Below are positions 1 through 7,149 of a stretch of DNA of 15,986 nt, in pieces. Position numbers and translations under genes: made by a program. This DNA comes from an uncultured Collinsella sp. (GTDB lineage Bacteria; Actinomycetota; Coriobacteriia; Coriobacteriales; Coriobacteriaceae), in assembly GCA_902494465.1 (NCBI GenBank), contig CABUTH010000030.1, positions 1-15,986 on the forward strand. Direction: 5' to 3'. The stretch's first letter is position 1; each line of letters opens with the position of its first letter. A model generated the notes under the pieces. It ran no database searches, had not been told where the DNA came from, and was given only the letters and a program-made list of their open reading frames with translations.

Positions 1-439
1 CGGCGCCTTCGCTATGAACGCCCGCCTGCGTAGACAGGTGAATCTCGACCCCGGGAATCGCCGCGCGCAGCGCGCAGGCCAACCCGGCATCGGCGACAAT
101 CAGAGCATCGGCGCCCAGCTCCAGTGCATGAGCTCCCAACACCACCGCGTCGGACAACTCATCGTCAAACACGAACACGTTGAGCGTTACGTACACACGC
201 ACGCCATGGGCATGCGCCACGGCGCAGCCGCGCGCAAACTCGTTATCCGTAAAGCCATGGGCGCTCACACGGGCGTTAAAGCCGCCCAACCCCGCATAGA
301 TGGCATCGGCACCCGCGGCGATGGCCGCAAGCATCTGGTCGAGCCCGCCCGCCGGCGCCAGCAACTCGGGCAGCGCCGCACCAGCAGCATCCAATCCAGT
401 CTCGTATTGTCCGCTCGGCCCCATCGTCCGAATCGCCAT
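1..439 (-). CDS. Peptidase U32 family protein, N-terminal part (3' end cut off by the window)
   Basis: The reverse strand reads 146 codons from an ATG at 439 preceded by AAGGAG at 7-bp spacing, and stays open to the window edge. The visible protein has the start of the U32 barrel: ELLAPAG near residue 25, then AGADAIYAGLGGFNAR, then a VRVYVTLN strand and a later IHLSTQAG segment. U32 proteins were first described as collagenase-like peptidases. Several well-studied members (the RlhA and TrhP types) are instead RNA hydroxylation enzymes, so a role in rRNA or tRNA modification is as likely as proteolysis. The region carrying the cluster cysteines and C-terminal domains lies outside the window, so the subfamily cannot be decided. 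It is divergent from the penicillin-binding protein gene; I see no convincing promoter for either gene in the 162-bp gap. Confidence 0.85.
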   Translation of the reverse strand, partial: MAIRTMGPSGQYETGLDAAGAALPELLAPAGGLDQMLAAIAAGADAIYAGLGGFNARVSAHGFTDNEFARGCAVAHAHGVRVYVTLNVFVFDDELSDAVVLGAHALELGADALIVADAGLACALRAAIPGVEIHLSTQAGVHSEGA

Positions 440-601
440 CGACAAACTCCTTACCAAGGTATGCATTCACTCTGAAAAATGCCGTCTTCCAGCATACACG
501 AGGCCTCGCGCGCCCCGTTTGGTTTATCGTGTAATAACTTATGTCCATCCTGCCCCGACGGCACATCCACCGTCCGGCACGACATACCTGGAGGTCAATA
601 T

Positions 602-2800
602 ATGGGTCCTCGCCAACGACAGGGACGCAGCCGTTCAAAGACGCATGCCCTGCCCATAATCCTGCTCTCGTTTTTGGGCTTTCTGCTGATTGCGGGCGTG
701 GCATTTGGCATCGGCATGGTCGGCAACGTCAACCGCTGGCTGTCCGATCTGCCCGACTACACCGACGCCAACGCGTATCTGGTGAGCGAGCCCACCGAGA
801 TCGTCGACTGCAACGGCAACAAGATCGCGAGCTTCTACACGCAAAACCGCAAGTCCATCACCAAGGACGAGGTCTCCCCCTACGTGCTGCAGGGCACCGT
901 TGACGTCGAGGACGAGCGCTTCTACGAGCACGGCGGTATCGACCTGTGGGGTATCGCGCGTGCTGCGGTGGCAACCCTCGGCGGCGGACACGAAGGCGCC
1001 TCGACTATCACCCAGCAGCTGGTGCGCAACACCATCCTGCAGGAGGAGCAGTTCGACTCGACCATCGAGCGTAAGGTGCGCGAGGCCTACATCGCCGTCA
1101 AGATGGAGGATATGTACTCCAAAGACGAGATCCTCATGATGTACCTCAACACCATCTATTACGGTCACGGCGCCTACGGCATCGAGGCCGCAGCCGAGAC
1201 CTATCTGTCCAAGAGCGCCGCAGACCTCACCCTGAGCGAGGCGGCGCTGCTCATCGGCCTTCCCAACTCGCCCTCGCAGTACGACCCCACGGTCAACCCC
1301 GACCTAGCGCTGTCCCGTCGCAACAAGGTCCTCGACAACATGCTGCGCCTGGGCCACATCACCCAGGAGGAGCACGATGCCGCACAGGCCGAGCCCATCA
1401 CCCTCAACGTGACCGAAATCTCGGGCAGCGGCGTCGACGTATACTCGCAGCCCTACTTTGTCGCCTATGTTAAGCAGCTGCTGGAGCAGGAGTTCTCGAC
1501 CGACGTGCTCTTTAAGGGCGGCCTGACCGTCAAGACCACCATCGACCCCACGATGCAGCAGGTGGCAGAGAATGCCGTCCGCGAGCAGCTCGACACGCTC
1601 TCACTCGACGGCCTGGATATGGGCATGGTCGTCGTCGACCCCAAGACCGGCTACATCAAGTGCATGGTGGGCGGCTACGACTACAACGCCGACGAGAACC
1701 ACGTAAACCATGCCACGGCCAAGCGTCCCGTCGGCTCCACCTTTAAGGCCTTTACGCTTGCAACCGCCATCCAAAACGGCATGAACCCCAACGTCACCCT
1801 CAACTGCAATTCGCCGCTCAAGGCTAAGGGCACCACGACCGAGGTCCAAAACTACGCCAACCATAGCTATGGCAACATCACGCTTAAGCAGGCGACAGCA
1901 TACTCCTCCAACACCGGCTACATCCAGGTGGCGGAAGCCGTCGGCAACAGCAAGATCATCTCGCTCGTCAAAAAGCTCGGCATCGATCCCGCCAAGGACA
2001 ACATCGAGGACGTTCCCGTCATGACGCTCGGCACCGGCTCGATCTCGCCGCTCGAGATGGCTGCCGCCTACGCGACGTTTGCCAACGGCGGCTACTATCG
2101 CCAGCCGATCGCCATCACCGAGATTGACTCTCGTACCGGTTCGGTGCTGTACCAGCACACCGACAATCCCTCACAGGTGCTCACCGAGGGCGAGGCCGCC
2201 GCGGTCACCGATGTTCTGTCCGGCGTCATGCAGGGCGGCGGTACGGGCGCTGCTGGCGCCCTGAGCGTCAACCAGCCCTATGCCGGCAAAACGGGCACCA
2301 CCGACAACACCACCAACCTGTGGTTCTGCGGCTATACCCCGCAGCTGGCGTGCGCCCTGTGGACCGGCTATTCCGCGGGCGAGATCCCCATCCAAAAATA
2401 CGGCACGGACCTGCTGGGCGACAGCACCAACCTGCCTGTCTTTAAGCGGTTTATGAACACCGTTCTGACCGGTACCGAGCGCGAGGAGTTTGCGACCGGA
2501 ACGGCGCCCACCTACAAGAACAACAGCGTCTGGAAGTTCTACGGCACCAACAACGCCAAGAAGACGGAAAACGACGACAAGGACAAGGACGAGAACGAGG
2601 ACGAAGAGGAAACTACTACAACGACCACCACGACGACCACGACCACCGAGACCACGGGCGGCGACACCACCGGCGACACCGGTACGACCGGTGGCTCGAC
2701 TGGCGGCTCCACTGGTGGTTCGACCGGCGGCGATGGCGGCACGCCTACGCCTACGCCCACTCCCGACCCCTCGCCCACGCCTGACGATACGGTCGGCTAG
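602..2800 (+). CDS. Class A penicillin-binding protein (glycosyltransferase/transpeptidase) with low-complexity tail
   Basis: This 732-aa bifunctional enzyme polymerises lipid II glycan strands and cross-links the peptides outside the membrane. The ATG at 602 is chosen because GGAGGT sits 7 bp upstream; the frame is open further upstream but has no such signal. A basic N-terminus is followed by one membrane segment (about residues 17-40). The GT51 domain shows EDERFYEHGG with the catalytic Glu at 103, GASTITQQLVRN, and a later YLNTIYYGHGAYGIEAA. The transpeptidase domain carries all three active-site motifs: STFK at 379-382 (nucleophile S379), SSN at 435-437 and KTGT at 563-566. From about residue 654 the tail is acidic, then has 12 consecutive Thr (671-682), Gly/Ser/Thr repeats and a Pro/Thr segment. 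The gene stands alone and ends before a strong terminator. Confidence 0.96.
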   Translation: MGPRQRQGRSRSKTHALPIILLSFLGFLLIAGVAFGIGMVGNVNRWLSDLPDYTDANAYLVSEPTEIVDCNGNKIASFYTQNRKSITKDEVSPYVLQGTVDVEDERFYEHGGIDLWGIARAAVATLGGGHEGASTITQQLVRNTILQEEQFDSTIERKVREAYIAVKMEDMYSKDEILMMYLNTIYYGHGAYGIEAAAETYLSKSAADLTLSEAALLIGLPNSPSQYDPTVNPDLALSRRNKVLDNMLRLGHITQEEHDAAQAEPITLNVTEISGSGVDVYSQPYFVAYVKQLLEQEFSTDVLFKGGLTVKTTIDPTMQQVAENAVREQLDTLSLDGLDMGMVVVDPKTGYIKCMVGGYDYNADENHVNHATAKRPVGSTFKAFTLATAIQNGMNPNVTLNCNSPLKAKGTTTEVQNYANHSYGNITLKQATAYSSNTGYIQVAEAVGNSKIISLVKKLGIDPAKDNIEDVPVMTLGTGSISPLEMAAAYATFANGGYYRQPIAITEIDSRTGSVLYQHTDNPSQVLTEGEAAAVTDVLSGVMQGGGTGAAGALSVNQPYAGKTGTTDNTTNLWFCGYTPQLACALWTGYSAGEIPIQKYGTDLLGDSTNLPVFKRFMNTVLTGTEREEFATGTAPTYKNNSVWKFYGTNNAKKTENDDKDKDENEDEEETTTTTTTTTTTTETTGGDTTGDTGTTGGSTGGSTGGSTGGDGGTPTPTPTPDPSPTPDDTVG
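2690..2731 (+). repeat. 12-bp in-frame tandem repeat in the PBP tail (GGST units)
   Basis: Three and a half degenerate copies of a 12-bp unit encode GGST-GGST-GGST-GG near residues 697-710 of the penicillin-binding protein. Synonymous third positions differ between copies (ggtggctcgact, ggcggctccact, ggtggttcgacc), so the array is not a very recent slippage product. It sits between a Thr run and a Pro/Thr stretch, and copy number could vary between strains. Confidence 0.7.
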
Positions 2801-2822
2801 AAATCATCCAGCCATATGCAAC

Positions 2823-2865
2823 AAGGCCCCCGAGCAGCCTATTGAACTGCTCGGGGGCCTTTTAG
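2823..2865 (+). terminator. Intrinsic terminator of the PBP gene
   Basis: A perfect 15-bp stem (2823-2837 with 2847-2861, aaggcccccgagcag) encloses a 9-nt loop and runs into TTTTAGTTT on the plus strand. It lies 23 bp after the PBP stop codon. The opposite strand has only a weak T-tract, so it acts mainly on plus-strand transcripts. Confidence 0.92.
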
Positions 2866-2898
2866 TTTGAAGCGACCTGGTGGGCGGTCTTTATACCG

Positions 2899-2940
2899 GC
2901 AAACATAAAGGGGGTACCGACCAACGTCGATACCCCCTTA
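2899..2940 (-). terminator. Probable intrinsic terminator of argR
   Basis: A 9-bp stem (2908-2916 with 2931-2939, aagggggta/taccccctt) with a 14-nt loop is followed on the minus strand by TTATGTTTG. It lies about 50 bp beyond the argR stop codon and faces the PBP terminator, so the two convergent genes each have their own stop signal. Confidence 0.7.
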
Positions 2941-2988
2941 CAAGCCACGATGTCAGCGCGCACAGTGCCGAGCGCACGACCCGCACGC

Positions 2989-3426
2989 CTACTTGCGAGA
3001 ATTGCTCAGCTTATTGATCAGCGCCTCGAGACGCTCGCCGTCCTCGGCCGTCTGGGCAATAACCAAAATCGTATCGTTGCCGGCAAGCGAGCCAAGCACA
3101 TCGGGCAACTCTGCCGCATCAACGGCGGCGGCGATGCCGGAAGCCGTGCCAGGCTGAGCCTTGATCATAACCAGATTATCGGTGCGCAGAACGCCCGTAA
3201 CGAGCTCGGAAACCATACGCTGCAGGTGCAGGTCCTCTGCCAGAACATAGATGCCCTCAGGGAGCTTACGCAGCCCCATATCGGCAATATCGCGAGAGAC
3301 AGTCGCCTGCGTGCAATCAAAGCCCATAGCACGGAGCTCATCGACCAGCACGCGCTGCGTGCGGACGTCCTTATTGCGCACAATATCTCTAATGGCATCC
3401 TGGCGCCCATTGCGTTTTTTAGCCAT
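2989..3426 (-). CDS. argR: Arginine repressor ArgR
   Basis: This 145-aa transcription factor normally binds ARG boxes as an arginine-dependent hexamer to control arginine synthesis and breakdown. The N-terminal winged helix carries the family recognition segment TQATVSRDI (S44, R45). The C-terminal domain has PGTASGIAAAVD (92-103) and GNDTILVI (116-123), which form the oligomerisation and arginine-binding face. In well-studied ArgR proteins the latter motif usually reads GDDT; here the first Asp is Asn (N117). The ATG at 3426 is chosen over an upstream start at 3459 because the shorter form begins MAKKRNGR, has the normal family length and has a GGAGAGAGG Shine-Dalgarno region upstream. No arginine pathway gene lies in the window. 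Confidence 0.94.
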   Translation of the reverse strand: MAKKRNGRQDAIRDIVRNKDVRTQRVLVDELRAMGFDCTQATVSRDIADMGLRKLPEGIYVLAEDLHLQRMVSELVTGVLRTDNLVMIKAQPGTASGIAAAVDAAELPDVLGSLAGNDTILVIAQTAEDGERLEALINKLSNSRK

Positions 3427-3456
3427 ACAAACCCTCTCTCCAAAAGATGGCGGAGA

Positions 3457-3473
3457 CAATCAATTAGTGATTG
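3457..3473. promoter_or_regulatory. Dyad-symmetric site upstream of argR (operator candidate)
   Basis: Perfect 6-bp arms, caatca and tgattg, flank a 5-bp spacer, 31 bp before the argR start codon in an A+T-rich stretch. ArgR commonly represses its own gene, so this could be an operator, but it does not match the textbook ARG-box consensus well. The role is inferred. Confidence 0.35.
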
Positions 3474-3518
3474 AATAGTTTAACGCTATTTGAAGGCTTT
3501 TGTGTATAAGAACGCATT

Positions 3519-3548
3519 TCGAAACAATTCTATGCAAATTTGTTTCGA
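3519..3548. promoter_or_regulatory. 9-bp-arm inverted repeat between the glycosyltransferase gene and argR
   Basis: The sequences tcgaaacaa (3519-3527) and ttgtttcga (3540-3548) are perfect inverted copies 12 bp apart. The hairpin is A+T-rich and is not followed by a T-run on either strand, so a terminator is unlikely. Its placement upstream of argR fits an operator or promoter-overlapping site, with arm centres about two helical turns apart. The binding protein is unknown. Confidence 0.4.
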
Positions 3549-3558
3549 GATGAGCCGT

Positions 3559-4599
3559 TTAGGCGGTTTTTGCGCCCGTCCGGTTAAGAAAAGCTGCCAG
3601 ATGCGTACACATCACGCAGCGCGCGGGCTTGGCGCTGGCGATCGGCCCAAACAACAGACCGAGCCCCCGATGGTTATCCTTGAGCGCGGCGACCATCTGA
3701 CGGGTTCGAGGCGCCTCGAGCATATCACGCATGCGGGCGGAGCGCTCGATTGACGACACCCCATGCGGGCTCAGACACAAATTCTCGATGCAGGCGACCA
3801 GTCCGGCAAAGTAGAACTTTTGGCTTGCCAGCTTGAGCCGACCACCGCTATCTGCTTCCGAGAGTGAGTCCGCAAGCTCGTCGAGCGCTCGAGTGTCATC
3901 GGATATCCTGGCATACATGGTGGGATCAAAGGCATCTGTAAGCTTAGGTGCCACCGCGTGGAAACAAGCGTCGCCGCAGCCGGACACGAATCGTGCCTGC
4001 GAGAGCGCATAAGCCATAAACTCAACCGTACGGTACGCCTTGCCGCGCGACAGGCATGCCTCAAACAGCGGACGGCTATACATCACGCCAGAGGTCTGAG
4101 CGACTAGGCCGCCCAAAATCAACTGGGGCAGCCCAGTCACCATAGAAGACTCGTCTTCTATGGCAATAGAGGCAGCATCCAAGACGCGCGAATGACGCTC
4201 GCGATGCGCATCGTAGCGATCGAGCGACACCGAGGGGAGCACAATGTCTGCCGCAGTATCGCACGCGATATCGACCATCTTGGAAAGGGCCTGCGGAGCA
4301 AACCACTCATCGGCGTTCATAGCGATGATTTGAGAGCCACGCGAGGCAGCAAAACCGGCACGAAGACAAGCACCGCGCTTCGCGTCCTCGACGTCAATCA
4401 AATCAATATGGATGTCCCTGTCGGCAGCAACTTGAAGCGAATGGCGCACACCGGGCGCAGCATCGCGGCAGACAACGACGATCTGCAAATCATAGAGGTC
4501 TTGGTTCTGGATACTCTCGAGCGCACGCATCGCATAGCTGGGCGAACCTTCTACTACAAGGATCACCGAAAGTCGCGGATGCGAGCCACGTCGAACCAA
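3559..4599 (-). CDS. Glycosyltransferase family 2-like protein
   Basis: The 346-aa product starts at a TTG (4599) preceded by AGAGGA at 8-bp spacing; no better in-frame start is visible. The N-terminal half resembles the GT-A fold: LSVILVVEGSPSYAMRALES at 10-29, SIQNQDLYDLQIVVV at 29-43, and a NADEWF segment at 95-100 where family 2 enzymes usually have a DxD-like motif followed by W and then an ADIV strand. The C-terminal half is helical and rich in Cys and Arg, and I do not recognise it. GT2 enzymes transfer sugars to glycans, lipids or proteins, commonly at the inner membrane face; no membrane segment is evident here. There is no neighbouring capsule or teichoic-acid gene to suggest a substrate. 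It lies downstream of truA on the same strand. Confidence 0.72.
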   Translation of the reverse strand: MVRRGSHPRLSVILVVEGSPSYAMRALESIQNQDLYDLQIVVVCRDAAPGVRHSLQVAADRDIHIDLIDVEDAKRGACLRAGFAASRGSQIIAMNADEWFAPQALSKMVDIACDTAADIVLPSVSLDRYDAHRERHSRVLDAASIAIEDESSMVTGLPQLILGGLVAQTSGVMYSRPLFEACLSRGKAYRTVEFMAYALSQARFVSGCGDACFHAVAPKLTDAFDPTMYARISDDTRALDELADSLSEADSGGRLKLASQKFYFAGLVACIENLCLSPHGVSSIERSARMRDMLEAPRTRQMVAALKDNHRGLGLLFGPIASAKPARCVMCTHLAAFLNRTGAKTA

Positions 4600-4760
4600 G
4601 TTATTCGTCCTCTCGACAGCAATGAATCAAACTGTCGTTCATGGTACACCCCGGCAATAAAAGCAATGAGACACCGGTTGCACTGCACGCCAAGAACAGA
4701 TGTTGCACACGCGCAGCCCACAGATGACAGGTGCCGACGAACGGCGCGTCTAGCCCTCCC

Positions 4761-5585
4761 CTAGTCGAGCACGACAAGCTCGGCGGGATCGTAATCCACG
4801 CCCATAAACGTAAGGCCGCAGGCGGGAGCCGTGGGGCCCGCAGCGGTACGGTCGCAAGCATCGATGACCTCGCGCATCCACTCGGGTTCACGGCGATGCA
4901 TGCCAATCTCGACAAGCGTGCCAACGATCGTACGGACCATCGAATGCAGAAATGCATTGCCCTCGATGGTAAACGTCAGGATGTCCTCGCCAAACGCAAC
5001 CTCATGGCCAAACTCGGCGCGCATTACGCAGCGGTGCGTAGGTTTGCCCACGGCAGAGGCAACCTTGCAAAAGCTTTTAAAGTCCTGCTCGCCCAAAAGC
5101 GCAGGGCAGGCGGCCGCCATCGCATCGACGTCGAGGGGATAGCGATGCCACCACACAGCACCGCGTGACAGCACGGGCCGCGCATCACGATCGGCAATGC
5201 GATAGGTGTAAGTGCGAGAGCACGCGTCAAAGCGCGCAGAAAAGCCCTTACGAGCCTTGTAGACCTCGTTGATGGCGATATCTTTGGGCAGCAGGGCATC
5301 CATGGCCCGCAGCCACCTACGGCGCGTACACGCGAGCTCAGCGTCCGTTACGGGCACGCTGATGTACTGAGCCACGGCATGAACGCCGGCATCGGTACGC
5401 CCCGCGCACGTCAAATCGATCGGGCGGCGAAGCAGCGTCTCGATGGCTCGACGTAGCTCACCCGCAACCGTCGTCTGTCCCGGCTGCTCGGCAAATCCGC
5501 TATACGATGAACCATCATAGGCCACGCGAAATACGAGCGTGGCGTCAAGCTCGGGGGTCGAATTGAAATCAGACGGCGCAGTCAT
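4761..5585 (-). CDS. truA: tRNA pseudouridine(38-40) synthase TruA
   Basis: This enzyme isomerises uridines 38-40 in the anticodon stem-loop of many tRNAs. The 274-aa protein contains the catalytic segment AGRTDAGVHA with the nucleophilic Asp at 65, an N-terminal AYDGSSYSGF strand (22-31) and the C-terminal FLHSMVRTIVGTLVEIG block typical of TruA. The GFAEQ sequence differs from the GWQ form common in the family. The ATG at 5585 is chosen because GGGAG lies 5 bp upstream; a TTG five codons earlier lacks a suitable site. Its place after rplQ is common across bacteria, but here a strong terminator intervenes, so it depends on read-through or on a promoter I cannot identify. Between its stop and the next gene (4600-4760) I see only a possible 13-codon leader. 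Confidence 0.95.
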   Translation of the reverse strand: MTAPSDFNSTPELDATLVFRVAYDGSSYSGFAEQPGQTTVAGELRRAIETLLRRPIDLTCAGRTDAGVHAVAQYISVPVTDAELACTRRRWLRAMDALLPKDIAINEVYKARKGFSARFDACSRTYTYRIADRDARPVLSRGAVWWHRYPLDVDAMAAACPALLGEQDFKSFCKVASAVGKPTHRCVMRAEFGHEVAFGEDILTFTIEGNAFLHSMVRTIVGTLVEIGMHRREPEWMREVIDACDRTAAGPTAPACGLTFMGVDYDPAELVVLD

Positions 5586-5620
5586 GGGCGCTCCCAACAA
5601 ACAAGTAACGGTATCGCGAC

Positions 5621-5651
5621 AAAAAAAGAGGGGTACGCGAACGTACCCCTC
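5621..5651 (-). terminator. Intrinsic terminator at the end of the ribosomal protein operon
   Basis: A perfect 10-bp stem (5628-5637 with 5642-5651, gaggggtacg) has a 4-nt loop and is followed on the minus strand by seven T. It lies 27 bp past the rplQ stop and 35 bp before the truA start, so it separates most transcripts of the block from truA. Confidence 0.92.
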
Positions 5652-5677
5652 GAATATAGCCTATGCAGACGGAATGT

Positions 5678-6145
5678 CTACTCAGCGGTCTCCTCAGCAG
5701 GAGCCTCCTCGACAGCCTCGACCTTCTTGCGAGCAGCGGCCTTCTTGGGGGCCGGAGCAGCCTTCTTGGCCTTAGGCGTGCAAGGCTCGGTGACGAGCTC
5801 CATGATAACGATGGGAGCGTTGTCGCCCTTGCGGTTGCCGAGCTTCATGATGCGGGTGTAACCGCCATTGCGGTCCTGCCACATGCCCTGGGCAGCCTTG
5901 TCGAAGATCTCGGCAACGAGCTGCTTATCGCCAAGCTTGGCGATAGCCAGACGACGAGAGTGCAGGTCGCCCTTCTTGGCCCAAGTGATGATCGGGTCGA
6001 CGACCGAACGCAGCGCCTTAGCGCGGGTCTCGGTGGTCTTGATGCGGTCGTTCTCGAAGAGGGCCTTAGCAAGGCTCTTCTTCATGGCCTTGGTGTGGCT
6101 CGCATCGGTGCCGAGCTTCAGGCCCTTCTTAACGTTGTGACGCAT
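5678..6145 (-). CDS. rplQ: 50S ribosomal protein L17
   Basis: L17 binds 23S rRNA near the exit side of the large subunit. The N-terminus MRHNVKKGLKLG and the segments TTETRAKALRSVVDPIIT (37-54) and GGYTRIMKLGNRKGDNAPI (94-112) are diagnostic. The core ends near residue 120 and is followed by a 35-residue tail rich in Ala, Lys and Pro, then Glu. Extended C-termini of this sort are known in actinobacterial L17, and this one is probably disordered. The ATG at 6145 follows GAGGAG. It is the last gene of the operon, 30 bp after rpoA. Confidence 0.98.
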   Translation of the reverse strand: MRHNVKKGLKLGTDASHTKAMKKSLAKALFENDRIKTTETRAKALRSVVDPIITWAKKGDLHSRRLAIAKLGDKQLVAEIFDKAAQGMWQDRNGGYTRIMKLGNRKGDNAPIVIMELVTEPCTPKAKKAAPAPKKAAARKKVEAVEEAPAEETAE

Positions 6146-6175
6146 GGTCTAGTTTCTCCTCAAATATGCGAAGCA

Positions 6176-7117
6176 TTAAGCCTTCAGGCTCAGGCCCATG
6201 GACTCAAGCTTGTCCTTCACTTCCTCGATCGACTTAACACCGAAGTTACGGATGTTGAGCAGATCGTTCTCCGAGAACTCAACGAGCTGACGGACCGAGT
6301 GAATGCTGGCGCGCTTAAGGCAGTTGTAAGAACGGACGGAAAGGTCCAGATCCTCGATCTGCTTGTCCAGCTCGGCGTTGTCGTTGGTGACCTCGGGAGC
6401 GAAGATCGAAGCCTCCTCCTCGACCTCGGGGGTCTCGGCAAGGTTCATAAAGGCGGCCATATGCTGGTTGATGATATTAGCAGCCTGGACCACGGCGTCG
6501 CGCGGGGCGATGGAGCCGTTGGTCTCGATCTCGAGGACAAGGCGGTCGTAGTCGGTGTGCTGACCGACACGGCAAGCCTCAACGAGCTTGGCGCAACGGG
6601 AAACCGGCGAGTACAGCGAGTCGACGTGGATCACACCGATGGGATCGTTGTCGCGCTTGTTGGCCTCGCCAGAAACATAGCCGCGGCCATAGCCGATGCG
6701 CATGCTCATGGTGAGATGGCCACCCTCGGTGAGCGTAGCAATGTGTTGCTCGGGGTTGACCAGCTCAAACTCGGACGGAATAAAGAAGTCCGCACCGGTG
6801 ACCTCGCAGGGGCCGTCAACCGAGATGGTGGCGGTCGCCTCGTCGGTCGTGCCGAGAGCCCTGAAGACAAGACCCTTGACATTCAGGACGATGTCGGTGA
6901 CATCCTCGACCATGTTAGGGATGGTCATGAACTCGTGCTGCGCTCCATCGATCTGAATAGCCTCGACGGCGGCACCCTCGAGCGAGGAAAGAAGAACGCG
7001 ACGAAGGGAGTTACCCAGCGTATCGCCGTAGCCACGCTCGAGCGGCTCGACGGAGACACGAGCAGACGTCTCGTTGATCTCTTCGACCTGAACCTGAGGC
7101 CTAATGAATTCTGACAT
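6176..7117 (-). CDS. rpoA: DNA-directed RNA polymerase alpha subunit
   Basis: The 313-aa alpha subunit dimerises to nucleate assembly of RNA polymerase. Its N-terminal domain has LGNSLRRVLLSSLEG at 34-48, the assembly signature. An acidic linker (about 230-255) leads to the C-terminal domain with VRSYNCLK (261-268), where R262 matches the UP-element-contacting Arg265 of E. coli, and NIRNFGVKSIEEVKDKL (288-304). The ATG at 7117 follows GGAGGT at 6-bp spacing. Placement between rpsD and rplQ is the standard alpha-operon arrangement. Nothing is missing or truncated. Confidence 0.99.
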   Translation of the reverse strand: MSEFIRPQVQVEEINETSARVSVEPLERGYGDTLGNSLRRVLLSSLEGAAVEAIQIDGAQHEFMTIPNMVEDVTDIVLNVKGLVFRALGTTDEATATISVDGPCEVTGADFFIPSEFELVNPEQHIATLTEGGHLTMSMRIGYGRGYVSGEANKRDNDPIGVIHVDSLYSPVSRCAKLVEACRVGQHTDYDRLVLEIETNGSIAPRDAVVQAANIINQHMAAFMNLAETPEVEEEASIFAPEVTNDNAELDKQIEDLDLSVRSYNCLKRASIHSVRQLVEFSENDLLNIRNFGVKSIEEVKDKLESMGLSLKA

Positions 7118-7149
7118 GTATTACCTCCAGCCTCAGCAGCCCGGATGGA

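Noticed and set aside
14..475. 153-codon plus-strand frame at the left end
   Set aside because: It is antisense to the U32-family gene, whose reading frame has clear conserved motifs and a good ribosome-binding site.
479..601. Upstream extension of the penicillin-binding protein to a start at 479
   Set aside because: The extension lacks a ribosome-binding site and would put a non-conserved Cys-rich stretch before the basic N-terminus; GGAGGT directly precedes the ATG at 602.
3519..3548. Terminator for the glycosyltransferase gene
   Set aside because: The inverted repeat is A+T-rich and no T-run follows it on the minus strand.
4601..4957. 118-codon minus-strand frame overlapping the 3' end of truA
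   Set aside because: Cys/Arg/Leu-rich sequence without domain or ribosome-binding site; most of it lies over truA. Only its last 13 codons are of interest as a possible leader.
5663..7114. 483-codon plus-strand open frame antisense to rplQ and rpoA
   Set aside because: It mirrors highly conserved genes on the other strand, has Leu/Val/Asp-rich composition typical of the complement of biased codons, and no Shine-Dalgarno site or recognisable domain.
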